A stretch of 64,000 nucleotides of DNA from Belliella pelovolcani (GTDB lineage Bacteria; Bacteroidota; Bacteroidia; Cytophagales; Cyclobacteriaceae): NCBI RefSeq assembly GCF_900156785.1, contig NZ_FTOP01000008.1:153158-217157 (forward strand), given 5' to 3'. Under the pieces are notes generated by a model that did no database searches, was not told the DNA's origin, and saw nothing but the letters and a program-made list of their open reading frames with translations. A program made the translations under genes and the position numbers. Position 1 is the stretch's first letter, and every line of letters starts with the position of its first letter. Positions 17,911-26,597 of this stretch are shown here, one piece after another.

Positions 17911-18396
17911 TTACTTAAAAGAGACTAGTACAATTGATTTCTTTATTTCTTCCAAAGGGAGTTCTACTTCTTCTTCTGTCGCTTTCTTCCCTTTTTCTTT
18001 TTTCTTTACCTTCAGCTTGACAGTTGAAGATTCCACTGCAAGAAGCTCTCCTTCCATTTCCTTGCCATCTGTCAAGGTCACTTTAAGACTTCTGCCCACA
18101 TTTTTTTGATATTGTCTTCTTGAGCTTAGAGGATAATCCACTCCAGGTGAAGAAACTTCAAGCACATAGGCAGCATCCAAAAGCTCCTTGGCCTCTATCT
18201 CCTCACCTACTTGCCTACTGACAAATGCACAAGTATCAATACTGATACCATTATCCGCATCTATCAAGATCTTAACTTGTGGCTTGCCCTTTCCTTCGAT
18301 CACCTGAACCTCTACTATGAAATGCTCCTGATCAGGAAGGTGCTTTTCGACGATTTCTTCTATGGTTTGTTTTATACTCATATTACTCTTTACCAT
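17911..18396 (-). CDS. rimP: Ribosome maturation factor RimP
   Basis: Needed for maturation of the 30S subunit. The 161 residues include the family motifs IDADNGISIDTCAFVSRQV and LEVSSPGVDYPLSSRRQYQKNVGR, and a C-terminal SH3-like domain with a KKKEKGKK insert. Two starts are possible: the ATG at 18396, used here, and a second ATG five codons in (18381, MSIKQTIEE), which is preceded by AAAGAG and agrees better with relatives. It is the first gene of the rimP-nusA-infB operon, with a strong hairpin immediately upstream. Confidence 0.95.
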   Translation of the reverse strand: MVKSNMSIKQTIEEIVEKHLPDQEHFIVEVQVIEGKGKPQVKILIDADNGISIDTCAFVSRQVGEEIEAKELLDAAYVLEVSSPGVDYPLSSRRQYQKNVGRSLKVTLTDGKEMEGELLAVESSTVKLKVKKKEKGKKATEEEVELPLEEIKKSIVLVSFK

Positions 18397-18403
18397 AATG
18401 AAA

Positions 18404-18423
18404 GAGGGGACTGTCGTCCCCTC
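18404..18423 (-). promoter_or_regulatory. GC-rich leader hairpin before rimP-nusA-infB
   Basis: GAGGGGAC (18404-18411) pairs perfectly with GTCCCCTC (18416-18423) around a 4-base loop, ending 7 bases before the first rimP ATG. In an AT-rich leader, an 8-bp GC-rich hairpin followed by TTT could attenuate transcription or block ribosome access. Autoregulation by NusA would be an obvious hypothesis. Confidence 0.6.
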
Positions 18424-18444
18424 CTATATTCGGCTAATACGCCA

Positions 18445-18461
18445 CAAATTTAACAAAATTA
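18445..18461 (-). promoter_or_regulatory. Two overlapping -7 boxes for the rimP operon
   Basis: Minus strand carries TAAATTTG (18445-18452) and TAATTTTG (18454-18461), both full TAnnTTTG matches, 49-65 bases upstream of the rimP start and upstream of the leader hairpin. No convincing -33 box. Confidence 0.5.
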
Positions 18462-18641
18462 TTTCCAGAAAAAAAAGCATCTAAAATATCATATCTATTT
18501 AAAGTCCCTGAAATCAAATATTATAGCTTTGATAAACCATCAATATTTGAAAATTCAGGAGTTTTGGTACGTTGCTTGCTAATCTGGCAGCAAGTCATTG
18601 AAAGCTTTTGTATTACAACAATGGAAAAACGAGTATGACAA

Positions 18642-18684
18642 GCCTTTTTTTGTAGCATGAAACATTGTTTCAAAAAAAAAAGGC
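18642..18684. repeat. AT-rich palindrome in the rimP/mreB intergenic region
   Basis: GCCTTTTTTTG (18642-18652) faces CAAAAAAAAAAGGC (18671-18684). The centre contains a second palindrome (GAAAC, ATT, GTTTC). It lies about 30 bases upstream of the mreB -7 box in the roughly 400-base gap between divergent rimP and mreB. Apart from this palindrome, the rimP leader and the promoter boxes, I see nothing in the gap. Confidence 0.6.
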
Positions 18685-18713
18685 ATATTGATAAGAAATT
18701 GCAATTAAGATAA

Positions 18714-18721
18714 TAATTTTG
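18714..18721 (+). promoter_or_regulatory. Putative -7 box for the mre operon
   Basis: TAATTTTG matches TAnnTTTG, 76 bases upstream of mreB. A TTG at 18688-18690 is 23 bases upstream, slightly further than usual. Confidence 0.5.
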
Positions 18722-18797
18722 CTGTCCCACGTTTCGTGTTATGCATTCATAATGCTAACTTTAACAAATTCTCAATCAAAATTCAACCAAACAAATA

Positions 18798-19826
18798 ATG
18801 GGTTTATTCGATTTTTTTTCGAGCGACATTGCTATAGATTTAGGTACTGCAAATACACTAATCATCCATAAAGATAAAATCGTCGTGGACGAGCCATCCA
18901 TCATTGCCATAGACAGGACTACCAATAGGGTTTTGGCTGTAGGAAAAGATGCGATGAACATGCACGAAAAAACGCATGAAAACATCAAAACAATCCGTCC
19001 ATTAAAAGATGGAGTGATTGCTGATTTCTATGCAGCTGAACAGATGATCAGAGGTCTGATCAAAATGATCCCAGGTCACAAAAAAGGCATGTTCCCACAA
19101 TCACATAGAATGGTAATCTGTATTCCTTCTGGCATCACAGAAGTGGAAAAGAGAGCCGTTAGAGATTCTGCTGAGCATGCTGGTGCTAAGGAGGTCTACA
19201 TGATCTATGAACCAATCGCAGCAGCCATTGGTATTGGTATTGATATTGAGAAGCCTATGGGGTCCATGATCGTGGATATCGGAGGTGGCACCACTGAAAT
19301 CGCATTGATCGCATTGTCTGGAATCGTCGCTGATCAATCTATCAGGGTAGCTGGTGACACTTTCACCAAAGACATCCTTGATTACATGCGTAGACAGCAC
19401 AACCTATTGATTGGAGAAAGATCTGCGGAAAAAGTAAAAATCGCTATCGGCTCAGCTTTGACGGAACTTGATGACGCTCCAGAGGATTATGAAATCAGAG
19501 GTAGAGACTTAATGACAGGTATTCCTAAAGTTATCAAAGTATCTTATTCTGAAATCGCATTTGCACTGGATAAGTCTGTTTCTAAAATAGAAGAAGCTGT
19601 ATTGAAAGCACTTGAAATAGCGCCACCAGAACTTTCTGCCGACATCTATGACAATGGTATTCACCTCACAGGTGGTGGGGCATTACTCAAGGGACTGGAT
19701 AAGCGTCTACATCAAAAAACAAAACTGCCTATTCACATCGCTGAAGATCCATTAAGAGCAGTAGTAAGAGGAACAGGAACCGCCTTGAAAAATATTTCCA
19801 ATTTTAGAACCGTTTTGATGACTTGA
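18798..19826 (+). CDS. mreB: Rod shape-determining protein MreB
   Basis: Bacterial actin that forms membrane-bound filaments guiding lateral wall synthesis. Length 342 residues, normal. Phosphate loop IDLGTANTLI near residue 12, second loop MIVDIGGGTTEIA near 155, adenosine motif LTGGGALLKGLDK near 290. The N-terminal MGLFDFFSSD is an amphipathic membrane-binding segment. It is the first gene of mreB-mreC-mreD-mrdA-rodA. Confidence 0.98.
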   Translation: MGLFDFFSSDIAIDLGTANTLIIHKDKIVVDEPSIIAIDRTTNRVLAVGKDAMNMHEKTHENIKTIRPLKDGVIADFYAAEQMIRGLIKMIPGHKKGMFPQSHRMVICIPSGITEVEKRAVRDSAEHAGAKEVYMIYEPIAAAIGIGIDIEKPMGSMIVDIGGGTTEIALIALSGIVADQSIRVAGDTFTKDILDYMRRQHNLLIGERSAEKVKIAIGSALTELDDAPEDYEIRGRDLMTGIPKVIKVSYSEIAFALDKSVSKIEEAVLKALEIAPPELSADIYDNGIHLTGGGALLKGLDKRLHQKTKLPIHIAEDPLRAVVRGTGTALKNISNFRTVLMT

Positions 19827-19833
19827 TGACTGA

Positions 19834-20667
19834 ATGCAGCGGATTTTATTATTTCTCTACAGTTTAAGAGCATTTCTATTATTTGTTTTTTTGGAGGCAA
19901 TCGCCATCTGGCTGATTGTCTCCTTCAATTCACAACAAGGCTCTGCCTTTTTCAACAGTTCCAATCAATTCAGCGGAAAAATATTAGGAGCACAAAACAA
20001 TATCTCTGATTATTTTTCTTTAGCAGAAGTCAACAAAAGACTTCTAGATACCAATGCCGAACTTTTAGCAGCATTGGAAGTCTTGAGAAAACCTGCCGAC
20101 AGTGTTTATATACAACTGGATAGTGCTTTTGAGAGTAGTTTTGAGTTTAAAGGAGCCAAAGTCATCAACAACTCAATCAGGCTGAGTCAAAATCACCTCA
20201 CGATCAACAAAGGTGCAAATCAAGGCATTAAGCCAGGTATGGGTGTTTTTAATGGACAAGGCGTAGTGGGGAGAGTTAAAGGTGTTTCCAATAACTTCGC
20301 TACGGTGATCTCATTACTTCATACAGATCTCTTAGTCTCTTCCAAAATTGAAAGCTCAGAAGTTTTTGGTTCGATCAAATGGGATGGTAACAATCCGAAA
20401 TTTGCCAAAATGCTCTATGTTCCAAGGCACGTGAAAGTCCAAAAAGGTGACAAGGTTGTAACTTCAGGCTACAACGCCATTTTCCCTGAAGGCATCGCCA
20501 TAGGCACCATCTCGGAAGTAAAACAAGGCGCGGATACCAATTATTTGGATATCACAGTAGAGCTGTCTACGGATTTCACGAGGATATCTTACGTGTACTT
20601 GGTAGAAAATACAGTCGAGCAGGAATTAGACTCTTTATACAATAGCTCTGGAATAAGTAATGAATAG
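19834..20667 (+). CDS. mreC: Rod shape-determining protein MreC
   Basis: An inner-membrane scaffold of the elongasome that links MreB to PBP2. The 277 residues comprise one N-terminal membrane helix (about 10-32), a coiled-coil region (about 65-85) and a double beta-barrel periplasmic domain with NKGANQGIKPGMGVFNGQGVVGRV and KGDKVVTSGYNAIFPEGIAIGTI. Starts seven bases after mreB and overlaps mreD by eight bases. Confidence 0.95.
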   Translation: MQRILLFLYSLRAFLLFVFLEAIAIWLIVSFNSQQGSAFFNSSNQFSGKILGAQNNISDYFSLAEVNKRLLDTNAELLAALEVLRKPADSVYIQLDSAFESSFEFKGAKVINNSIRLSQNHLTINKGANQGIKPGMGVFNGQGVVGRVKGVSNNFATVISLLHTDLLVSSKIESSEVFGSIKWDGNNPKFAKMLYVPRHVKVQKGDKVVTSGYNAIFPEGIAIGTISEVKQGADTNYLDITVELSTDFTRISYVYLVENTVEQELDSLYNSSGISNE

Positions 20668-21181
20668 TAGTAGGATTTTTATATTGATCGGAAGCTTCAT
20701 CATATTTACTTTGGTGCAAGTGCTAATACTTAAAAACTTGGTGCTTTTTGGTGTAGCTTTCTGCTTTTTGCATGTTTTATTTATATTGCTTTTACCAATC
20801 GAAACCAAAACTATCCCAAGTCTATTGATCGCTTTTGGCTTAGGATTAATGGTAGATTTATTTTATGATACTATCGGGATACATACAGCTTCATTATTGA
20901 TTGTAGCTTTCATCAAGAAGCCTTGGATCAAAATCCTAACACCTACTGGAGGATATGATGATAACCTACAACCATCTATGCTCAACATGGGCTTTGGTTG
21001 GTTTGCAACCTTCAGTGTACCATTATTTTTGATTTACAATATCGCTTTCTTTTTTATTGAGAGTTTGGGCACGGATTTATTCATCCCTGTCGTTCAAAAA
21101 ATTATAGCGAGTACTATTTTTGTATTTGTAATGAGTATTATTGTTCAACTGTTGTTTTACAGGAGAAGGAGAGGAATATAA
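20660..21181 (+). CDS. mreD: Rod shape-determining protein MreD
   Basis: A small polytopic membrane protein of the elongasome, 173 residues with about five membrane helices. Sequence conservation is weak as usual for MreD; identification rests on hydrophobicity (FGLGLMVDLFYDTIGIH is the typical conserved stretch) and on its place between mreC and mrdA. Overlaps mreC by eight bases and mrdA by one, so translational coupling is likely. Confidence 0.9.
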   Translation: MNSSRIFILIGSFIIFTLVQVLILKNLVLFGVAFCFLHVLFILLLPIETKTIPSLLIAFGLGLMVDLFYDTIGIHTASLLIVAFIKKPWIKILTPTGGYDDNLQPSMLNMGFGWFATFSVPLFLIYNIAFFFIESLGTDLFIPVVQKIIASTIFVFVMSIIVQLLFYRRRRGI

Positions 21182-22980
21182 TGAACGACAAAAGACCCAT
21201 CGTCTTAATCATTGCGATTGCCTTGATCGGCATCATTTTATTAACCAAATTATTCTTGATTCAGGTGGCTGATGACAGTTTTCTCAAAAAAGCTGAAAGA
21301 AATGCCGTGCAAAGATTAGTAGATCATCCTTACAGGGGGTTAGTTTATGATCGAACAGGAAAAATCCTTGTTTACAACAATCCACTTTTTGATCTGATGA
21401 TCATTCCTAAGGAATTTTCTGTTCAGGATACCGCTAGATTTTGTGAGATTTTCAATATTTCTAAAGAGCATCTCATAGAGGGTTATACTGCCGCAAGGAA
21501 ATATTCCTCAGTAAAGCCTTCACCTCTAATCAAACAAATCTCAACAACAGAATTTGCCAAAATTCAAGACTTCCTGATTGACTACCCTGGGCTTTTTGTT
21601 ACAACTAGATCTGTACGCTCCTATCCGCAACCAGTAGCAGCAAGTGCTTTGGGCTACATCGGGGAAATCAGTGCAAGGCAATTAGAAAGAGATACTGTGA
21701 AATACTACCGACAAGGTGATTTTGTAGGTCTTGCAGGGCTCGAAGGATTCTACGAAAAAGAACTTCGAGGGGTCAAAGGGGTCAAGTATAAAATGGTCAA
21801 TGTAAGGGGGGTGGACAAAGGTTCTTTCAAGAATGGAGAATATGATACTGCTTCGGTAGCCGGTCATAACCTAACCTCTACCATTGACCTTGACCTGCAG
21901 CAGTATGGTGAAAAATTAATGGGAGGAAAAGTTGGCTCAGTGGTGGCCATCGAACCAAAGACGGGTGAAATCTTAGCTATGATTTCCGCTCCTACTTATG
22001 ACCCAAACATCCTTACCGGATCTCAGTTTGGCGCCAACTACATGAATCTAAACCGGGATGAAAGCAAACCACTCTTCAACCGACCGATCATGGCGACTTA
22101 TCCTCCTGGGTCTATATTCAAAATCGTACAATCCCTAATAGGCCTTCAAATGGGTGTATTGACTCCTAATACCACTTATGCCTGCAACCGATCACTTGTT
22201 GCTTGCCACAATCATCCAAGCCCAGTCAATCTTTTTGGAGCGATCAGAAACTCTTGCAACCCCTACTATCATCAGGCCTATCGCGCTATGATCAATAGAG
22301 AAGTGTCTTCCAATACTTTCAAGGACACCCAGATCGGATTAGATCAATGGAGGGACAAGGTATTGGCATTTGGTCTAGGGGGGCCACTTGGACTAGATAT
22401 GAATAATGAAAAGGGCGGAAGTATTCCTACCTCTAACTATTACGACCGAGTATACGGGCAAGGAAGATGGAGGTACTCGACCATTTATTCCTTATCAATT
22501 GGACAAGGAGAAATGATGGTGACACCACTTCAGATGGCAAACTTGGCGGCGATATTTGCCAACAAGGGTTACTATTATACCCCTCACCTGATCAAAGCCA
22601 TCGATGGTGACGCTACTAGAATCAACCCTGAGTACCGAACAAAAAAAGAAGTAGGTGTAGATGCCCATCACTTTGATTTGATTCAAGATGCCATGGCTGA
22701 GGCCATATATGGTACAGCGGCGAGAGCTGCCATATCTGATATTCAGATCGCTGGCAAAACAGGAACCGCGCAAAATCCTCATGGAGAAGATCATTCTGTA
22801 TTCATAGCTTTTGCTCCAAAAGATGATCCGAAGATTGCGATCGCAGTCTATGTAGAAAATGCTGGATGGGGTGGAAGAGCAGCGGCAAGTACAGCATCAC
22901 TCATGATCGAAAAATACATCAGGGGAGAAATCACAAGACCTGCGCTAGAAGAATATGTCTTAGCAGGAAAATTCATGTAA
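21181..22980 (+). CDS. mrdA: Penicillin-binding protein 2 (elongasome transpeptidase)
   Basis: Cross-links peptidoglycan during side-wall growth. The 599 residues start with a single membrane anchor (about 6-27), then the pedestal domain (RNAVQRLVDHPYRGLVYDRTG) and the transpeptidase domain. Active-site motifs are all present: SxxK at 311-314 (PPGSIFK), SxN near 358 (NSCN) and KTG near 525 (AGKTGTAQNPHG). The start codon overlaps the mreD stop by one base. Confidence 0.97.
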   Translation: MNDKRPIVLIIAIALIGIILLTKLFLIQVADDSFLKKAERNAVQRLVDHPYRGLVYDRTGKILVYNNPLFDLMIIPKEFSVQDTARFCEIFNISKEHLIEGYTAARKYSSVKPSPLIKQISTTEFAKIQDFLIDYPGLFVTTRSVRSYPQPVAASALGYIGEISARQLERDTVKYYRQGDFVGLAGLEGFYEKELRGVKGVKYKMVNVRGVDKGSFKNGEYDTASVAGHNLTSTIDLDLQQYGEKLMGGKVGSVVAIEPKTGEILAMISAPTYDPNILTGSQFGANYMNLNRDESKPLFNRPIMATYPPGSIFKIVQSLIGLQMGVLTPNTTYACNRSLVACHNHPSPVNLFGAIRNSCNPYYHQAYRAMINREVSSNTFKDTQIGLDQWRDKVLAFGLGGPLGLDMNNEKGGSIPTSNYYDRVYGQGRWRYSTIYSLSIGQGEMMVTPLQMANLAAIFANKGYYYTPHLIKAIDGDATRINPEYRTKKEVGVDAHHFDLIQDAMAEAIYGTAARAAISDIQIAGKTGTAQNPHGEDHSVFIAFAPKDDPKIAIAVYVENAGWGGRAAASTASLMIEKYIRGEITRPALEEYVLAGKFM

Positions 22981-22981
22981 T

Positions 22982-24256
22982 TTGAGACAGGACGATTTAT
23001 ATATCAATAAAATTGATTGGATTAGTATCCTTATCTATGTGGCCTTGGTCACAATAGGCTGGTTCAATATCTATGCAGCAGTTTTTGACGAGCAGAATGC
23101 CAAGAGTATTTTTGATTTATCAATTAATTCTGGTCAGCAACTCGTCAGGATCGGTGCTGCTTTGATTATGATTCTTTTAATCATGGTTGCGGATTATCGC
23201 TTGTTTGATAATCTATCACTCATTTTGTATGGTATTTTTATTCTGTTATTAGCAGTTACACCCTTTATAGGAAAAGAGGTAAACGGTCAAATTCTTACAG
23301 TAGGATTTGGCTCGATTAGGATTCAGCCGGCTGAGTTTGCCAAGTTCGCAACTGCTTTGGCATTGGCTAAATTCATGGAAAGACCGAGTTTCGACCTAAG
23401 TCAAGTTAAATATCAACTTCAGGCATTAGCCATCATCATGGTTCCTGTGATATTGATCATGTTACAGCCCGATACCGGAACAGCCATGGTCTACTTTGCA
23501 TTCTTCATCATGCTTTATAGAGAAGGAATGCCGCAAAGGTACTATGTATTGGCCTTGACACTCATCGCGGTGTCGCTTCTTGCGCTTGGTATTGAGAACA
23601 ACCTCTATTTGGCATTTGCCATACTTGCGGTAATCACAATTTTAATTTTATTAGGCAAAAAGAGTTTTACAAGAATCATTAGTTTTATAGTCATAGGCAT
23701 CTTGATGATAGGGTATACCTACAGCTTAGATTATGCAGTATCTAAATTACCACAGCATCAGCAAAACAGAATCATGGTGCTCTTTAATCCTGACTTGGAT
23801 CCTTTGGGTGTGGGGTGGAATGTAACGCAATCAAAGATTGCAATTGGCTCAGGTGGATTTCTTGGGAAAGGCTACTTAGAAGGCACTCAAACCAAGTTTG
23901 ATTTCGTCCCAGAACAACATACAGATTTCATCTTTTGTACATTGGGAGAAGAGTTTGGCTGGGTTGGAAGTTTTGTAGTGATTTTGCTTTTTTGTACACT
24001 ATTGATTCGTTTGGTAATAATGGCTGAAAGGCAAAAAACAAGATTCTCTAGAGTGTATGGATATTGTGTCGTATCTATATTATTATTTCACTTTGCTATC
24101 AACATTGCCATGACCATAGGACTATTCCCTGTAGTCGGGATTCCACTTCCATTCTTTAGCTATGGAGGTTCATCACTTTGGGCTTTTACAATCTTACTCT
24201 TCATTTTTATCAAATTAGATTCGCATAGAGTACAGATGCTTGGAAGGATGAAGTAA
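22982..24256 (+). CDS. rodA: SEDS glycosyltransferase RodA, TTG start
   Basis: Polymerises lipid II into glycan strands as partner of PBP2. The 424 residues form about ten membrane helices with SEDS hallmarks (SIRIQPAEFAK, MLQPDTGTAMVYF, QSKIAIGSGGFLGKGYLEGTQ, FVPEQHTDFIFCTLGEEFGW, GIPLPFFSYGGSS). The only start near the N-terminus is TTG at 22982, one base after the mrdA stop. The next ATG is too far inside the first helices, so a TTG start with translational coupling is the best model. The stop is two bases from the stop of the convergent DUF58 gene. Confidence 0.95.
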   Translation: MRQDDLYINKIDWISILIYVALVTIGWFNIYAAVFDEQNAKSIFDLSINSGQQLVRIGAALIMILLIMVADYRLFDNLSLILYGIFILLLAVTPFIGKEVNGQILTVGFGSIRIQPAEFAKFATALALAKFMERPSFDLSQVKYQLQALAIIMVPVILIMLQPDTGTAMVYFAFFIMLYREGMPQRYYVLALTLIAVSLLALGIENNLYLAFAILAVITILILLGKKSFTRIISFIVIGILMIGYTYSLDYAVSKLPQHQQNRIMVLFNPDLDPLGVGWNVTQSKIAIGSGGFLGKGYLEGTQTKFDFVPEQHTDFIFCTLGEEFGWVGSFVVILLFCTLLIRLVIMAERQKTRFSRVYGYCVVSILLFHFAINIAMTIGLFPVVGIPLPFFSYGGSSLWAFTILLFIFIKLDSHRVQMLGRMK

Positions 24257-24258
24257 AT

Positions 24259-25599
24259 TTAAATCATCCCCCTTGCCTTCAACTCCAAATACTTATTGAT
24301 AGTATTGATACTTAGCTCTTTGGGCTTGGTTAGGATGGTTTGGATACCGTGACGGTTGAGCTCCTTGGCCATCAACCTTTTGTCATACATAAACTTACCC
24401 GCTACGGTTTGCAAAAAGACTTCCGAAATCCGCGCTGAGTCCTGTCCTGCAACTTCTTCCAGTAGCGTATTTTCAAACATCACAACAACCAATAGATGTT
24501 GTCTAGCAATAGCCTTCAAATATGGTAACTGTCTTTCCAGTGCCGAATGATGTTCAAAATTGGTAAAGAGAAGCACCATACTTCTTTGACTCACTTTACG
24601 CTTCAGCCAAGTGTATAGCAGTCCAAAATCCGTGTCCAAATAATCTGTCTTCAGACCATAAAGGAGCTCTAGGATAGCAAGCAGATGGGTCTTCCTATTG
24701 CTTGCAGCTAGTGAGCGGTGCATGATATGTGAAAAAGTGATCACACCAGCCTTATCGCCTTTTTTGATTGCAATGTTTGAAAAAGCCAAGCAGCTATTGA
24801 TGGCATAATCTAGCAAACTGAGCCCATCGAATGGCATTTGCATCACCCTTCCCATATCTATGATGGAATAGATCGGTTGTGATTTTTCATCCTGAAACTG
24901 ATTGACCATCAGGTCTGCGGCTTTAGCAGTAGCCTTCCAGTTGATAGAGCGTACATCATCGCCAAGGTTATATTCTTTGATCTGCTCAAATTCTAGTGTA
25001 TGCCCGATTCTCCTGATCTTTTTGAGTCCTTGCTCCACTCTATAAGTATTACTGGCCAAAAAATCATACTGTTGCATCTGTACAAATGATGGATAAACCT
25101 TGACCATTTGCCCTTTTTGAAAACTCAGCCTACGCCTCACTAAGCCTAACCTACTCTGGATAAACACATGGAGATCTCCAAAGAAATACTCCCCTCTTTC
25201 GAGTGGAACCAAATGATAAGACAAAGTACCTTCTCCTTTACCTGACAGATAGCCACTTAATTCAAAATCACGCTTCTGAAACTGCATAGGAATTTCGTCA
25301 ATGATTACATAATCAATTGGAATATTGAGCTTATTCTCCAATCCTAGCTCCACTTCATTGCTATCAGAGTTAGAGAACTTTTCTGGTAGTACCCTACTCG
25401 CTTGTAAGGGATGAGGATTTCTAAATAGTAAAACCAAATCCAATAAAAATACTACTCCCAAACTCCAAAGTAAAATCACAGCAATAGGAAATAATGCCGT
25501 AATCCAATAGGAAAGCAAGAAAATCAGGCTCAACCCAATCAATGTGAGGTAAAGTCTAAAACCAAGAAAGAGTTGTTGGATAAACTTTTTCACGATCAA
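24259..25599 (-). CDS. DUF58 domain membrane protein
   Basis: 446 residues. Two membrane helices fill about 13-55, followed by a beta-rich region. The conserved DUF58 core is around 200-260 (EFEQIKEYNLGDDVRSINWKATAK, then LMVNQFQDEKSQPIYSIIDMGR), followed by a von Willebrand A-like fold (AGVITFSH). The metal site is atypical, IDMGR rather than DxSxS. Family members accompany MoxR ATPases and are thought to act as their effector or substrate in envelope assembly or stress. Its start overlaps the MoxR stop by four bases. It is the last gene of the six-gene operon. Confidence 0.9.
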   Translation of the reverse strand: MIVKKFIQQLFLGFRLYLTLIGLSLIFLLSYWITALFPIAVILLWSLGVVFLLDLVLLFRNPHPLQASRVLPEKFSNSDSNEVELGLENKLNIPIDYVIIDEIPMQFQKRDFELSGYLSGKGEGTLSYHLVPLERGEYFFGDLHVFIQSRLGLVRRRLSFQKGQMVKVYPSFVQMQQYDFLASNTYRVEQGLKKIRRIGHTLEFEQIKEYNLGDDVRSINWKATAKAADLMVNQFQDEKSQPIYSIIDMGRVMQMPFDGLSLLDYAINSCLAFSNIAIKKGDKAGVITFSHIMHRSLAASNRKTHLLAILELLYGLKTDYLDTDFGLLYTWLKRKVSQRSMVLLFTNFEHHSALERQLPYLKAIARQHLLVVVMFENTLLEEVAGQDSARISEVFLQTVAGKFMYDKRLMAKELNRHGIQTILTKPKELSINTINKYLELKARGMI

Positions 25600-26597
25600 C
25601 GGGGAATTTCTACAGATTGTATTATTCCATCTATGACTGTATCAGTACTCATACCTTCCATTTCTCGCTCAGGACTCAACAATATCCTGTGTCGCAATGC
25701 TGGAGTCACCACTTTCTTGATATCTTCTGGGATTACGAAATCCCTGCCATCAATGGCGGCAATCGCTTTGGAAGCATTCATGATAGCAAGACTTGCACGA
25801 GGTGAACCACCTAAATAAAGGCTAGGGTGATTCCTAGTCCTGACTACAATCTCTGAGATATATCTGAGAATTTTCTCCTCCACACTGACTTCCATGGTCA
25901 AGTCTTGGAATGCAATCAAAGCCTCTGGCTTGAGAACTGCTTGCACTTGATCTAAGGCACTATCTGATTTTCTTGCATGGTGACTTTTGAGAATCTCAAA
26001 CTCTTGATCTAAGTCTGGGTAATCAAGCTTAATCTTGAACAAAAATCTATCAAGCTGTGCTTCAGGCAAATTGTAGGTTCCCTCCTGCTCGATTGGGTTC
26101 TGAGTCGCCAATACCATAAAAGGTGCTTCCATATTGTACTGTGTACCATCCATGGTTACTTGACGTTCCTCCATCACTTCAAATAAGGCCGACTGGGTCT
26201 TGGCTGGTGCCCGATTGATTTCATCGATCAAGATGAGATTAGAGAATATCGGCCCTCTCTTAAACTCAAATGCACCCTGCTTCATATTGAGAATAGAAGT
26301 ACCTAGAACATCACTAGGCATAAGGTCAGGGGTAAATTGTATCCTGCTAAAACCTACTTCCAGCGTCTTAGCAAAAAGTTTGGATGTAATGGTCTTGGCA
26401 ATCCCAGGCACACCTTCAATCAAAATATGGCCTTTGGACAACATCCCGACTAACAACAAGTCCACCAAATCATCTTGACCAATGATCACCTTTCTGATTT
26501 CGGTCTTGATTGCTGCTACAGCTGCCCGGAGTTCCTCCAGCGGAAGTCTACTCTGAAAATCCATTTCCCCTGACTCTTGTGGTTTATTTTCCTCCAT
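25596..26597 (-). CDS. MoxR-family AAA+ ATPase
   Basis: A chaperone-like ATPase of 333 residues. Walker A is GVPGIAKT near residue 61, Walker B is LILIDEINRAPAKTQSALFE near 125, sensor 1 lies in ATQNPIEQEGTYNLPEAQLDRF, and the sensor 2 region is GGSPRASLAI. MoxR ATPases help assemble or mature partner complexes, often with von Willebrand-domain proteins encoded beside them, here the DUF58 gene. Overlaps the DUF4350 gene by 14 bases. Confidence 0.95.
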   Translation of the reverse strand: MEENKPQESGEMDFQSRLPLEELRAAVAAIKTEIRKVIIGQDDLVDLLLVGMLSKGHILIEGVPGIAKTITSKLFAKTLEVGFSRIQFTPDLMPSDVLGTSILNMKQGAFEFKRGPIFSNLILIDEINRAPAKTQSALFEVMEERQVTMDGTQYNMEAPFMVLATQNPIEQEGTYNLPEAQLDRFLFKIKLDYPDLDQEFEILKSHHARKSDSALDQVQAVLKPEALIAFQDLTMEVSVEEKILRYISEIVVRTRNHPSLYLGGSPRASLAIMNASKAIAAIDGRDFVIPEDIKKVVTPALRHRILLSPEREMEGMSTDTVIDGIIQSVEIPR

